64,000 nt of DNA from Elusimicrobiota bacterium. Lineage in GTDB: Bacteria; Elusimicrobiota; Elusimicrobia; UBA1565. Under the pieces are notes generated by a model. It did not search any database and was not told where the DNA came from. It worked only from the letters and a program-made list of their open reading frames with translations. The stretch spans positions 1-64,000 of the forward strand of contig JACPXC010000030.1 in NCBI GenBank assembly GCA_016196755.1, written 5' to 3'. The position numbers and the translations under genes were made by a program. Below, in pieces: positions 36,400 to 45,158 of the stretch. Position 1 is the stretch's first letter, and every line of letters begins with the position of its first letter.

Positions 36400-36427
36400 G
36401 GCCCCTCCCCCTAGCGGGGGAGGGGCC
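36400..36427. repeat. 12-bp-stem GC hairpin before ftsL
   Basis: GGCCCCTCCCCC (36400-36411) pairs with GGGGGAGGGGCC (36416-36427) around TAGC. It lies 13 bases upstream of the ftsL ATG. With no T-run it is not a good intrinsic terminator; it may slow ribosomes or attenuate, or be a small repetitive unit. Confidence 0.6.
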
Positions 36428-36440
36428 CCGGTCCCAAAAG

Positions 36441-36803
36441 ATGAGACAAAAGACCATCCTCTTGAGCCTGGCCGCGCTGGCCGCGCCCGCTTTCCTGTTC
36501 CTCTGGGAGCAGGTGCAGGCCACGCGCTTGGGTTATCAGGTCAGCGCGGCCCGGACCGAGGTCCGGCGCGCGCGCGAGCGCGTCGCCTATCTGCGCCTCG
36601 AGCTCGAGCGCTTGAACGCGCCCGAGAGCGTGGCCGAGGCGGCGCGCCGGCGCCTGCGCATGGGCCCGCCGCTGCCCGAGAGCGTGGTCGTCCTGGGCGC
36701 GCCGCGCCTGGCTCCCGTCCCGACGGCCGTCCCCAAGCGCCCGGCGCCGGCGCCCGCCCCGCTGTTGGCCTCCGCCATCGAAACGTCGGCTCCCGCGGAA
36801 TAG
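36441..36803 (+). CDS. ftsL: FtsL-like cell division protein
   Basis: The 120-residue protein has a single N-terminal membrane helix (TILLSLAALAAPAFLFLWEQ) and then a coiled-coil of about 45 residues rich in Arg and Glu (ARTEVRRARERVAYLRLELE), the plan of FtsL/FtsB bitopic divisome proteins, and a Pro/Ala-rich tail. Sequence is poorly conserved in this family, so the call rests on topology and its place between rsmH and ftsI. Confidence 0.7.
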   Translation: MRQKTILLSLAALAAPAFLFLWEQVQATRLGYQVSAARTEVRRARERVAYLRLELERLNAPESVAEAARRRLRMGPPLPESVVVLGAPRLAPVPTAVPKRPAPAPAPLLASAIETSAPAE

Positions 36804-36807
36804 CCCG

Positions 36808-38580
36808 GTGAGCACGCTCACCCGCCTGCGCCTGTGCGGGTGGCTCTGCCTGCTTCCCGTCCTCCCGCTGGCCGGCCGCCTGTTCTGGCTCCAGCTGGTG
36901 CGCCACGAGGCCTATGAGGCGAAGGTCGACCGCTCGGTCGAGCGCCAGGACCTCGAGATCATCCCGCGCGGCCGCATCCTCGACCGCGACGGCCGCGTCC
37001 TGGCCGAGTCGCTTCCGGCCTGGTCCGCCTTCCTCGACCTCAAGGCCCTGGCCGACATGGACCAGCCGCCCGAGCGCGTCCTGGCGCGCATCGGCGAAGC
37101 CCTCGGCCTCGAGGATGCCGAGCTCCGCAAGCTCGCGCGGGCCGAGCGCCGCACCGTCTGGCTCAAGCGCAAGATGGACTACGACGACGCCCGGCGCCTG
37201 CGCGCCCTGGACCTGCCCTGCGTGGGACTCGAGCCCGACGAGCTGCGCGGCTACCCCAACGGCGCGCTGGCGCGCCCGATGCTCGGCGAGGTCAACTCGG
37301 AGGGCCGCGGGGCGGCCGGCCTCGAGCTGGCCTACGACCGCTCGATCAGCGGCCGCGCGGTCCCGGTCCGCCTGCGCCGCGACGGGGCCGGGCGCTCGAT
37401 CCGGCGCGACGACGAGGACCCCGCGCTGACGCCGCCGGATCTGACCCTGACCATAGACCGCGCCGCGCAGTTCTTCGCCGAACAGGCCCTCGACGAGGCC
37501 CTGGCGGCCCGCCGCGCCGCCGGCGGCGTCGTCATCGTCCAGGACCCGTCGACCGGCGAGGTCCTGGCCATGGCGGTGCGGCCCGCCGACGCGCGGCGCA
37601 ACCACGCCGTGCAGGACGTCTACGAACCGGGCTCCACCTTCAAGCTGGTGACGGCGGCCGCCGCGCTCGAGAACCGCACCCTCAAGCCCGGCGAGCTGGT
37701 CGACTGCGAGGACGGCCGCTGGCAGGTCGCGCCCTCGGTGACGATCAAGGACCACGACAAGCAGGGGCGGCTCGACCTCGCCGACATCATCAAGCATTCC
37801 TCGAACATCGGCACGGGGAAGCTCGGCCTGCGGCTCGGCGCCAAGGAGTTCTTCCGCTTCTCGCGCCTGTTCGGGTTCGGCTACAAGACCGGGGTGCCCC
37901 TGCCCGGCGAGAGCGCGGGCCTCCTGCCCGACGGTCCCGCCGACGACGTCCGGCTCGCCAACGCCGCCTTCGGGCAGGGCGTGGCGGTCACCGCGCTCCA
38001 GCTCTCGGCCGCCTTCGCCGCGGTCGCCAACGGCGGGACCCTCTACGAGCCCAGCCTCGTGCGCGCCGTCGGCGCCCAGCCGCCGCGCGCCCCGGTGGCG
38101 GTGCGGCGCGTGGCCTCGCCCGAGACCGTGGCCGGCCTGCAGGAGATGTTCATCGGCGTCGTCGAGGAGGGGACCGGCGTCAGCGCCAAGATCCCCGGCT
38201 ACTCGGCCGCCGGCAAGACCGGCACGGCCCAGAAGATCGACCCCGCCACCCGCAGGTACTCCGCCACCGACTACGTGGCCTCCTTCGCCGGCTGGGTGCC
38301 GGCGCGCCGGCCGCGCTACAGCATCCTCGTGGTCATCGACACGCCGCGGGTCGGCTACTACGCGGCCGAGGTGGCCGCGCCGGTCTTCTCCCAGGTGGCC
38401 CGGCGCCTCCTCGCGCTCAACGGCGTCCCGCCCGACCGGCCGCTGTCGGTCAAGGGCCGGGTCCACGTGGAGAATACTCCCGCGCCTAAACCCGTCGCGC
38501 CCGCGCCGAGCCCGAGCCCGCTCCCGCGCCACCCGTCCCTGCCGCGTCCGTCCTTCCTGCGCTCGGCCCCGCGCGCATGA
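36808..38580 (+). CDS. ftsI: Division-specific transpeptidase FtsI (PBP3 type)
   Basis: FtsI crosslinks septal peptidoglycan with FtsW. The 590-residue protein starts at GTG with a membrane helix (about 8-27), then the pedestal domain with RGRILDRDGRVLAESLPAW, and the penicillin-binding domain with the catalytic serine in PGSTFKLVTAAAALE, the SSN motif (KHSSNIGTGKLG) and KTGT (SAAGKTGTAQK). A Pro/Ser-rich tail of about 40 residues follows. The end overlaps murE. Confidence 0.95.
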   Translation: MSTLTRLRLCGWLCLLPVLPLAGRLFWLQLVRHEAYEAKVDRSVERQDLEIIPRGRILDRDGRVLAESLPAWSAFLDLKALADMDQPPERVLARIGEALGLEDAELRKLARAERRTVWLKRKMDYDDARRLRALDLPCVGLEPDELRGYPNGALARPMLGEVNSEGRGAAGLELAYDRSISGRAVPVRLRRDGAGRSIRRDDEDPALTPPDLTLTIDRAAQFFAEQALDEALAARRAAGGVVIVQDPSTGEVLAMAVRPADARRNHAVQDVYEPGSTFKLVTAAAALENRTLKPGELVDCEDGRWQVAPSVTIKDHDKQGRLDLADIIKHSSNIGTGKLGLRLGAKEFFRFSRLFGFGYKTGVPLPGESAGLLPDGPADDVRLANAAFGQGVAVTALQLSAAFAAVANGGTLYEPSLVRAVGAQPPRAPVAVRRVASPETVAGLQEMFIGVVEEGTGVSAKIPGYSAAGKTGTAQKIDPATRRYSATDYVASFAGWVPARRPRYSILVVIDTPRVGYYAAEVAAPVFSQVARRLLALNGVPPDRPLSVKGRVHVENTPAPKPVAPAPSPSPLPRHPSLPRPSFLRSAPRA

Positions 38581-40094
38581 TGCGCCTGGGCGAGCTGGTC
38601 GCCGCCGTCGCCGGCGCCGAGCTGCGCGGCAGCGCGGAGGTCCAGGTGGAAGGCCTCGAGTTCGACTCCCGCCGGGTCCGCCCCGGCTGCGCCTTCGTCG
38701 CCCTGCGCGGCGAGAAGACCGACGGCAACCGCTTCATCCGCCAGGCCGCCGAGGCCGGCGCCGTGGCGGTCTTCAGCGAGTTGGCGCCGCCGCCGGCCCC
38801 GATGGAGCTTTCGGGACCGCGAGGGACCCTGGCCTGGGTCCGCGTGCCCGACGCCCTAGCCGCCATGTCGGAGGCCGCCGCGGCGTTCTACGGCGACCCC
38901 AGCGCCGCCATGACCGTGGTCGGCGTCACCGGCACCAACGGGAAGACCACCACGACCTGGCTGCTGGAGTCGATCGCCAGCCGGGCCGGCAAGACCCCGG
39001 GCGTCCTCGGGACGACCGGCCACCGCCTGCGCCACCGGGCCTTGGAGGAGGCCGCCAACACGACGCCGCCGGCCGCCGACCTCCTGCGCCTGCTGGGACG
39101 CATGCGCGACGGCGGGGCCGACTTCGTCGCCATGGAGGTCTCCTCGCACGCCCTGGCCCTCAAGCGCGCCGACGGCGTGCGCTTCGACGCCGCCGTCCTG
39201 ACCAACCTGCACTCCGACCATCTGGATTTCCACGGCACCCGCGAAGCCTACCTCGAGGCCAAGGTCCGCCTCTTCGAACTGCTCGAGCGTCCCGACGGCG
39301 GCAAGCCGCGGCGCGCGGCCCTCCTCAACCGCGACGACCCGGCCTACGACCGCTTCCGCCGCCGCATCCAGGCCGTGCCCTGCGCCGGCTTCGGCCTCTC
39401 GCCCGAGGCCGACTACCGAGGGGAGGCCGTCGTCCTGTCCCAGACCGGGACGCTCTTCACGCTCAAGGCCAGGGGCCGGGCGCTGTCGGTCCGCCTGCGC
39501 CTGCTGGGCGAGCACAACGTGATGAACGCGCTGGCCGCGGCCTCCGCGGCGCTCGAGCTGGGCCTCCCCGACCAGGCCGTCGTCGAAGGCCTCGGTGCTC
39601 TGGAAAGCGTGCCGGGCCGGCTCGAGCCGGTCTCGGCCGGCCAGCCCTTCGCCGTGCTGGTCGACTTCGCCCACACGGCCCAGGCGCTGGACACCGTCCT
39701 CGCCGCCATATCCCGTCTGCCCCATCGCCGCGTCATCACCGTCTTCGGCTGCGGGGGGGACCGCGACCGCACCAAGCGCGCCCCGATGGGACGCGCCGCC
39801 GCCGAGGCCTCCGACCTCGTCATCGCCACCTCGGACAACCCGCGCGGCGAGGAGCCCGTCGACATCCTGCGCGAGGTCGAGGCCGGCCTGCGCTCCGTCG
39901 GAAGGGAAAATTATAGAATCGTGCCGGACCGCCGCGAGGCGATCCGGGAGGCGCTCTCCGTGGCCCAGGCCGGCGACGTGGTGCTCCTGGCCGGCAAGGG
40001 CCACGAGACGACCCAGACCCTGCGCGACCGCGTGGTCCCGTTCGACGACCGCCAGGTCGCCCGCGAGGCCTTGAAAGACCTGGGGCGCGCCTAG
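38577..40094 (+). CDS. murE: UDP-MurNAc-tripeptide synthetase MurE, meso-DAP type
   Basis: MurE adds the third amino acid to the cell-wall precursor. The 505-residue protein has the ATP motif GVTGTNGKTTTTWLLE, the carbamylated-lysine region and HNVMNALAAASAALELG in the central domain, and SDNPRGEEP in the C-terminal domain. The DNPR motif is the established mark of meso-diaminopimelate-adding enzymes, so the peptidoglycan is predicted to be of the meso-DAP type. It overlaps ftsI by four bases. Confidence 0.95.
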   Translation: MMRLGELVAAVAGAELRGSAEVQVEGLEFDSRRVRPGCAFVALRGEKTDGNRFIRQAAEAGAVAVFSELAPPPAPMELSGPRGTLAWVRVPDALAAMSEAAAAFYGDPSAAMTVVGVTGTNGKTTTTWLLESIASRAGKTPGVLGTTGHRLRHRALEEAANTTPPAADLLRLLGRMRDGGADFVAMEVSSHALALKRADGVRFDAAVLTNLHSDHLDFHGTREAYLEAKVRLFELLERPDGGKPRRAALLNRDDPAYDRFRRRIQAVPCAGFGLSPEADYRGEAVVLSQTGTLFTLKARGRALSVRLRLLGEHNVMNALAAASAALELGLPDQAVVEGLGALESVPGRLEPVSAGQPFAVLVDFAHTAQALDTVLAAISRLPHRRVITVFGCGGDRDRTKRAPMGRAAAEASDLVIATSDNPRGEEPVDILREVEAGLRSVGRENYRIVPDRREAIREALSVAQAGDVVLLAGKGHETTQTLRDRVVPFDDRQVAREALKDLGRA

Positions 40095-40097
40095 CGT

Positions 40098-41456
40098 ATG
40101 TCAAAGGCCATGATGACCTGGGCCGAAGCCGCGGCCGCCGCCGGCGGCCGCCTGGCGGCCGGCGCCCCGGGCGCGCCGCTGGGTCCGCTGTCGACCGACA
40201 GCCGGACCGCGGGAGGCGGCGCCGTGTTCGTCGCCCTGCGCGGCCCCAAGTTCGACGCCCACGACTTCCTAGACGCCCGCCTCGCCGCCGAGTGCTCGGG
40301 CTGGATCGTCCGCCGCGGGGCGCGCCTGCCCGCGGCGCGCCCCGCCCAGCTCCTCGAGGTCGACGACACCCAAGCCGCCCTGAGCGCTTTGGCCGCGGCC
40401 TGGCGCGCGCGCTTCACGATCCCGGTCGTCGGCGTCACGGGCTCCAACGGCAAGACCACGGTCAAGGAGATGCTGCGCGCCGCGCTCTCGGCCCGAGGGG
40501 CCGTCTGCGCCACGGCCGGCAACTTCAACAACGAGATCGGCCTGCCCTTGTCGGTCTTGGGCCTGCGCCCGGAGCACGCCTTCGCGGTGTTCGAGCTGGG
40601 CGCCTCGCGCAAGGGCGACATCGCCCACCTGTGCGCCGTCGCCAAGCCCACCGCCGCGGTGCTGACCAACATCGCCCCGGCCCACCTCGAGTTCTTCGGC
40701 TCGCTCGAGAACGTCCTGCGAACCAAAAGCGAGCTGCTCGAGGCCCTGCCGCCCGGAGCGCCCGCGGCCATCGGCGGCGACGACCCCATGCTGGCGCCTC
40801 TGGTGCCCGGCCTAGGCGCGCGCGCGTTCACTTTCGGGACCGGCCCCGCCAACCGCTTCCGCGCGCTGTCCGGCCTGCCTCCCCGCCTCTCGCTCGACGG
40901 GACGGAGATCGCCCTGCCGCCCGCCTTCGCGGGCTCCGTCCATCGCCTCAACGCCGCCGCGGCCGCCGCGCTGGCCACCGCCCTGGGCCTCTCCCCCGAG
41001 GAGATCGCCCGCGGCCTGGCCGCCTACACGCCCGCCCCGCTGCGCTTCGCCGAGCGCCGGCACCCGTCGGGGGCGCGCCTGGTCATCGACGCCTACAACG
41101 CCAACCCGGCCTCGATGCGCGCCGGGCTCTCCACCTTCCTCGAGACCTCCCCGGAGCCCGCCCGCCTGGCCGTGCTGGGCGACATGCGCGAGCTGGGCCC
41201 GGAGTCGACCCGCCTGCACGCCGAGCTCGGCGCCTGGCTGGCGCGCCAGCCGCTCTCCGGCGCCTACCTCGCCGGGGTGGAGATGCGCGCCGCCGCCGAG
41301 GCCTCGCGCGCCGAGCGGGCCCCGTTCCCGGTCGAGCACGCCGACGAGCCGGGGGCGCTCGCGGCCGCCATCCGGCCGCGCCTGGCGGCCGGGACCGCGG
41401 CCTACTTCAAGGCCTCGCGCGCCCTGCGCCTCGAGGCGCTGGCGGAGTCGCTCTGA
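40098..41456 (+). CDS. murF: UDP-MurNAc-pentapeptide synthetase MurF
   Basis: MurF adds D-Ala-D-Ala to the UDP-MurNAc-tripeptide. The 452-residue protein shows GVTGSNGKTTVKEMLRAAL, the NFNNEIGLPLSVL segment that marks MurF among the Mur ligases, IAPAHLEFFGSLENV and a C-terminal domain with VIDAYNANPASMRAGL and VLGDMRELG. It follows murE by three bases and runs into mraY with a shared stop/start base. Confidence 0.96.
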   Translation: MSKAMMTWAEAAAAAGGRLAAGAPGAPLGPLSTDSRTAGGGAVFVALRGPKFDAHDFLDARLAAECSGWIVRRGARLPAARPAQLLEVDDTQAALSALAAAWRARFTIPVVGVTGSNGKTTVKEMLRAALSARGAVCATAGNFNNEIGLPLSVLGLRPEHAFAVFELGASRKGDIAHLCAVAKPTAAVLTNIAPAHLEFFGSLENVLRTKSELLEALPPGAPAAIGGDDPMLAPLVPGLGARAFTFGTGPANRFRALSGLPPRLSLDGTEIALPPAFAGSVHRLNAAAAAALATALGLSPEEIARGLAAYTPAPLRFAERRHPSGARLVIDAYNANPASMRAGLSTFLETSPEPARLAVLGDMRELGPESTRLHAELGAWLARQPLSGAYLAGVEMRAAAEASRAERAPFPVEHADEPGALAAAIRPRLAAGTAAYFKASRALRLEALAESL

Positions 41457-42541
41457 TGTTCTACCTCCTCTACGACCTGCGCCACCTCTGGAGCCCGCTC
41501 AACGTCTTCCGCTACATCTCGGTGCGCGCCGGCGGGGCCGCGCTGACGGCGCTGGTCCTGTCCCTGCTCCTGGGGCCGCCCCTGATCGCCTGGCTGCGCT
41601 CCAAGAAGGTCGGCCAGTCCCAGCGCAAGGACGGCCCGGCCTCGCACCTCGCGAAGGAAGGCACGCCCACCATGGGCGGGGTCCTCATCGTCCTGGCGGT
41701 CGTCGCCTCGGCCCTCCTGTGGATGCGCCTCGACGTGCGCTTCACCTGGATCCTGCTGTTTGTCACCGCCGCGCTGACCGCGGTGGGCTTCTGGGACGAC
41801 TGGCTCAAGCTCATCCGCAAGGACCCCAAGGGCGCGCCGTCGCGCGCCAAGTTCGCGGTCCAGATCGGCACCGCCCTCCTCGTCGTGGGCTACCTGGCCG
41901 TCGACCCGCCCAGCGCCGGACACTCCACCGCCCTGCTCGTCCCCTACGTGCCCAACCGCTACGTCGAGCTGGGGTCTCTCTACTACGTCCTCGCCGTGCT
42001 CATGCTCGTCGGCGCCTCCAACGCCGTCAACCTCACCGACGGGTTGGACGGCCTCGCCGCCGGCAGCACGATCTTCTGCGCCATCGCCTACGGCGTCTTC
42101 GCGTACATGTCGGGCAACGCGAAATATTCGGGCTATCTGCTTCTCCCCTTCGTGCCCGGGGCCGGCGAGATCACCATCTTCCTGGCCGGCCTGATCGGGG
42201 CCTGCCTGGGATTCCTATGGTTCAACTCGTACCCGGCGCAGATCTTCATGGGCGACACCTCCTCGCTCTTTATCGGCGGGGTCATCGCGGCCGTGGCGCT
42301 CTGCGTCAAGCAGGAGCTGCTCCTGCCGATCGTGGGCGGGGTGTTCCTGGTCGAGACCCTCTCGGTCATCATCCAGATGGCCTCCTACAAGCTGCGCGGC
42401 GGCAAGCGCGTCTTCCGGATGGCCCCGCTCCACCACCATTTCGAGCTGGGCGGCATCGCCGAGCCTAAAGTGACGGTCCGGTTCTGGATCGTCAGCATCG
42501 TGCTGATGCTGGCCGCGCTGGCCTCGCTCAAGATCCGCTGA
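41456..42541 (+). CDS. mraY: Phospho-MurNAc-pentapeptide transferase MraY
   Basis: MraY moves phospho-MurNAc-pentapeptide onto undecaprenyl phosphate, making lipid I in the inner membrane. The 361-residue, ten-helix protein has KEGTPTMGGVLI, GFWDDWLKLIRK (the acidic pair), NAVNLTDGLDGLAAG and the HHHFE motif (APLHHHFELGGIAE). The normally GDTGSL-like motif reads GDTSSLFIGG, with Ser for the usual Gly. Stop and start bases are shared with murF and murD. Confidence 0.96.
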   Translation: MFYLLYDLRHLWSPLNVFRYISVRAGGAALTALVLSLLLGPPLIAWLRSKKVGQSQRKDGPASHLAKEGTPTMGGVLIVLAVVASALLWMRLDVRFTWILLFVTAALTAVGFWDDWLKLIRKDPKGAPSRAKFAVQIGTALLVVGYLAVDPPSAGHSTALLVPYVPNRYVELGSLYYVLAVLMLVGASNAVNLTDGLDGLAAGSTIFCAIAYGVFAYMSGNAKYSGYLLLPFVPGAGEITIFLAGLIGACLGFLWFNSYPAQIFMGDTSSLFIGGVIAAVALCVKQELLLPIVGGVFLVETLSVIIQMASYKLRGGKRVFRMAPLHHHFELGGIAEPKVTVRFWIVSIVLMLAALASLKIR

Positions 42542-44046
42542 TGAAGAAGATGGCGAAGAAAGCCCCCAAGAAGGCCAAGACAGCCCGCCCCCGCAAGCCC
42601 AAGGCCCCGCCGCCCTCCGCCGCCCCCAAGGCCTCGGAAGCGGCACTTCCTCGCGATAGCGCTCGGTCGGACCGCTTCCTGCCCGCGGTCTGGAAGCGCG
42701 GTCCGGCCGCGGTGCTGGGCATGGGCCGCTCCGGGCTGGCCGCGGCCAAGCTCCTGGCCAAGAAGGGCTTCAAGGTCCTGCTCTCCGACGAGCGCCCGCG
42801 CAAGGCTCTGCGCGCCGCCGCGGCAAAGCTCCCGGCCGGCGTCTCCTGGGAGGGCGGCGGGCATTCGGACCGCCTGCTCAAGTGCCGCTTCGCCGTGAAG
42901 AGCCCGGGCCTGCCCTCGCACGCCCCGGTGCTCGAGCGGCTCAAGGCGGCCGGCATCCCGGTCTTCAGCGAGCTCGAGGTGGCCCTGGCCTTCCTGCCCG
43001 CCGTCGAGACCGTGGCCGTCACCGGCACCAACGGCAAGACCACGACGGCCACGCTGACCGCCGCGGTGTTCAAGGCCGCCCGGCGCCGCGTGCACCTCTT
43101 GGGCAACGTCGGCGTGCCGGTCTGCGCGGCGGTCGCCGGCGTCAAGAAGGGCGACCTGCTGGTCCTGGAGACCTCGAGCTACCAGCTCGAGGACAGCCGG
43201 CGCTTCCTGCCCGAGGCCGCGGCCATCCTCAACCTCACGCCCGACCACCTCGACCACCACGGCGGGATGGAGGCCTACGCGGCCGCCAAACGCAGGGTCT
43301 TCGCCTGGATGGACCGCCGGCACTCCTGCGTGTTCAACGCCGACGACGCCGGCGTGGTCGCCATGGCGCGCTCCTGCCGCGGGCGCAAGCTCTTCTTCGG
43401 GCGCTCCCCGTCGACCATGACGGCGGCCTGGCCGGAGGGAGGGAAGATCCTCCTGCGCCTGCAGGGCTGGAAGAAGCCGGTGAAGCTCTCCCCGCCCAAG
43501 CTCCCCGGCGAGCACAACCTCCAGAACGCGATGGCCGCCGCCCTGCTCGGCGCCGCCCGCGGGGTCAAGCCCGAGGCCATCCAGAAGGCGTTCAAGGCCT
43601 TCAAGGGCGTGTCGCACCGGCTCGAGGACTGCGGCGTCCGCAAAGGCCTGGCCTGCGTCAACGACTCGAAGGCCACCAACGTCGACTCGACCTTGGTCGC
43701 GCTGGCCACCATGCCCCAGACCAAGACCACTTTGCTCATCCTCGGCGGACGGCCCAAGGCCGGGGGCTTCGCGGGCCTGCGCTCCCAGGTCGAGCGCCGG
43801 GTCAAGGCGGTCCTGAGCGTCGGCGAGGCCGCCGCGCGCGTCGAGACCGACCTGCAGGGCGCGGCCCACGTCTTCCCCTGCCAGACCCTCGAGAAGGCGG
43901 TCGAGGTGGCGTTTCAGATCGGGCTCAAGGGCGAGACCCTCCTGCTCTCCCCGGCCTGCGCCTCCTTCGACCAGTTCACCGACTACGAGCACCGCGGCCG
44001 GACGTTCAAGGAGCTCCTGGCCGTCCACGGGGGCAAGCCCAAGTGA
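42541..44046 (+). CDS. murD: UDP-MurNAc-L-alanine:D-glutamate ligase MurD with repeat-bearing extension
   Basis: MurD adds D-glutamate to UDP-MurNAc-L-Ala. The catalytic part starts near residue 55 (AAVLGMGRSGLAAAKLL) and has AVTGTNGKTTTATL, the SSYQLE and LTPDHLDHHG segments and a C-terminal CVNDSKATNVDSTLVAL. The 501-residue length exceeds the usual 440-460 because of a Lys/Pro/Ala-rich N-terminal extension of about 50 residues; its residues 31-43 (ASEAALPRDSARS) come from the 51-bp repeat. The extension is in frame with the ATG overlapping the mraY stop. Confidence 0.95.
   Translation: MKKMAKKAPKKAKTARPRKPKAPPPSAAPKASEAALPRDSARSDRFLPAVWKRGPAAVLGMGRSGLAAAKLLAKKGFKVLLSDERPRKALRAAAAKLPAGVSWEGGGHSDRLLKCRFAVKSPGLPSHAPVLERLKAAGIPVFSELEVALAFLPAVETVAVTGTNGKTTTATLTAAVFKAARRRVHLLGNVGVPVCAAVAGVKKGDLLVLETSSYQLEDSRRFLPEAAAILNLTPDHLDHHGGMEAYAAAKRRVFAWMDRRHSCVFNADDAGVVAMARSCRGRKLFFGRSPSTMTAAWPEGGKILLRLQGWKKPVKLSPPKLPGEHNLQNAMAAALLGAARGVKPEAIQKAFKAFKGVSHRLEDCGVRKGLACVNDSKATNVDSTLVALATMPQTKTTLLILGGRPKAGGFAGLRSQVERRVKAVLSVGEAAARVETDLQGAAHVFPCQTLEKAVEVAFQIGLKGETLLLSPACASFDQFTDYEHRGRTFKELLAVHGGKPK
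42619..42669 (+). repeat. 51-bp dispersed repeat, copy 3 (in murD N-terminal extension)
   Basis: This copy is read in the same frame as the jag copy, giving PK-ASEAALPRDSARS. A GGAAG..CTTCC inverted repeat (loop CGGCA) is visible inside, with a G-T pair in the other two copies. It sits in a basic extension ahead of the catalytic core. Confidence 0.85.
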
Positions 44047-45158
44047 GCTCGCTGGCCCCGCGCCGCGCCCGCTCGGTCGACCCCCAGCTCCTCGGCTGGG
44101 CGGCGTTCATGCTCGTCGGCGGGATCCTGGCGCTCTATTCGGCCAGCGCCATCCTGGCCGACAAGGAGCACGGCGACGCTTTCTTCTACCTCAAGCGCCA
44201 GGGCCTGTTCGCCGCGGCCGGGACCCTGGTCATGGCGGCCCTGATGCGCGTCTCCTACCAGCGCCTGCGCGAGTGGATCTGGCTGCTCCTCCCGCTCACG
44301 GCCCTGGCCCTGGTCGCGGTGCTGTTTGCCCCCAAGATCGGCGGGGCCCGGCGCTGGCTCCATCTGGGCCCGTTCGGCCTCCAGCCCGCGGAGTTCGCCA
44401 AGCTGACCGTCCTCCTCTTCCTCGCCGACTACCTCGACCGCAAGCGCTCGCGCCTGCAGAACGCCGTGCAGGGCCTCGTCGTGCCGTGGGGGGTGGTGGG
44501 GCTTCTCCTCGGCCTCATCCTGCTCGAGCCCGACCTCGGCACCCCGGTCCTGATCTTCGCGGTGACCCTCGGGGTGCTCTTCGTCGGCGGAGCGCGGGTC
44601 CGCTACGTCGTCGGCGCCGTCCTGGCCGCCCTGCCGCTGGCGGCCTGGCAGCTTTGGGCCTATCCCTATCGCCGCGCGCGCCTGCTGAGCTTCCTCGACC
44701 CGTTCGCCGACGCCTCCGGCACCGGCTACCAGCTCTCCCAGTCCCTGCTCGCCGTCGGCTCGGGCGGCTGGTTCGGGAAAGGGCCGGGACTCTCGGACGT
44801 GAAGCTGCTCTACCTCCCGGCGCCGCACACCGACTTCATCTACCCGGTGCTCTGCGAGGAGCTGGGCGTGCTCGGAGGCCTGAGCGTCCTCGGGCTCTTC
44901 GCCTGGTTCCTCTCGCGCGGGCTCTCGATCGCCCGCCGCGCCCCCGACCTCTACGGCACGCTCCTCGCCGCCGGCGTGACCTTCCTCGTCTCCCTGCAGG
45001 CGTTCTTCAACATGGCGATGTCCTTGGGCCTCATACCGACCAAGGGCCTGCCGCTGCCGTTCATCTCCTACGGCGGGTCCTCCCTGCTCGTGACCATGGC
45101 GGCCACCGGGATCCTCCTCAACATCTCGCGCCACGCCGCCGAGCTGCCGCGGCGCTGA
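44043..45158 (+). CDS. ftsW: Septal peptidoglycan polymerase FtsW
   Basis: FtsW polymerises lipid II glycans at the septum with FtsI. The 371-residue SEDS protein starts at the GTG overlapping the murD stop, has about ten membrane helices and family motifs GGARRWLHLGPFGLQPAEFA, the catalytic-aspartate loop region LEPDLGTPVL, and the C-terminal IPTKGLPLPFISYGGSS. It ends sharing a base with murG. Confidence 0.95.
   Translation: MSSLAPRRARSVDPQLLGWAAFMLVGGILALYSASAILADKEHGDAFFYLKRQGLFAAAGTLVMAALMRVSYQRLREWIWLLLPLTALALVAVLFAPKIGGARRWLHLGPFGLQPAEFAKLTVLLFLADYLDRKRSRLQNAVQGLVVPWGVVGLLLGLILLEPDLGTPVLIFAVTLGVLFVGGARVRYVVGAVLAALPLAAWQLWAYPYRRARLLSFLDPFADASGTGYQLSQSLLAVGSGGWFGKGPGLSDVKLLYLPAPHTDFIYPVLCEELGVLGGLSVLGLFAWFLSRGLSIARRAPDLYGTLLAAGVTFLVSLQAFFNMAMSLGLIPTKGLPLPFISYGGSSLLVTMAATGILLNISRHAAELPRR

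Noticed and set aside
36400-36427. GC hairpin as an intrinsic terminator.
   Set aside because: No T-run follows, and the division operon must be read through into ftsL.
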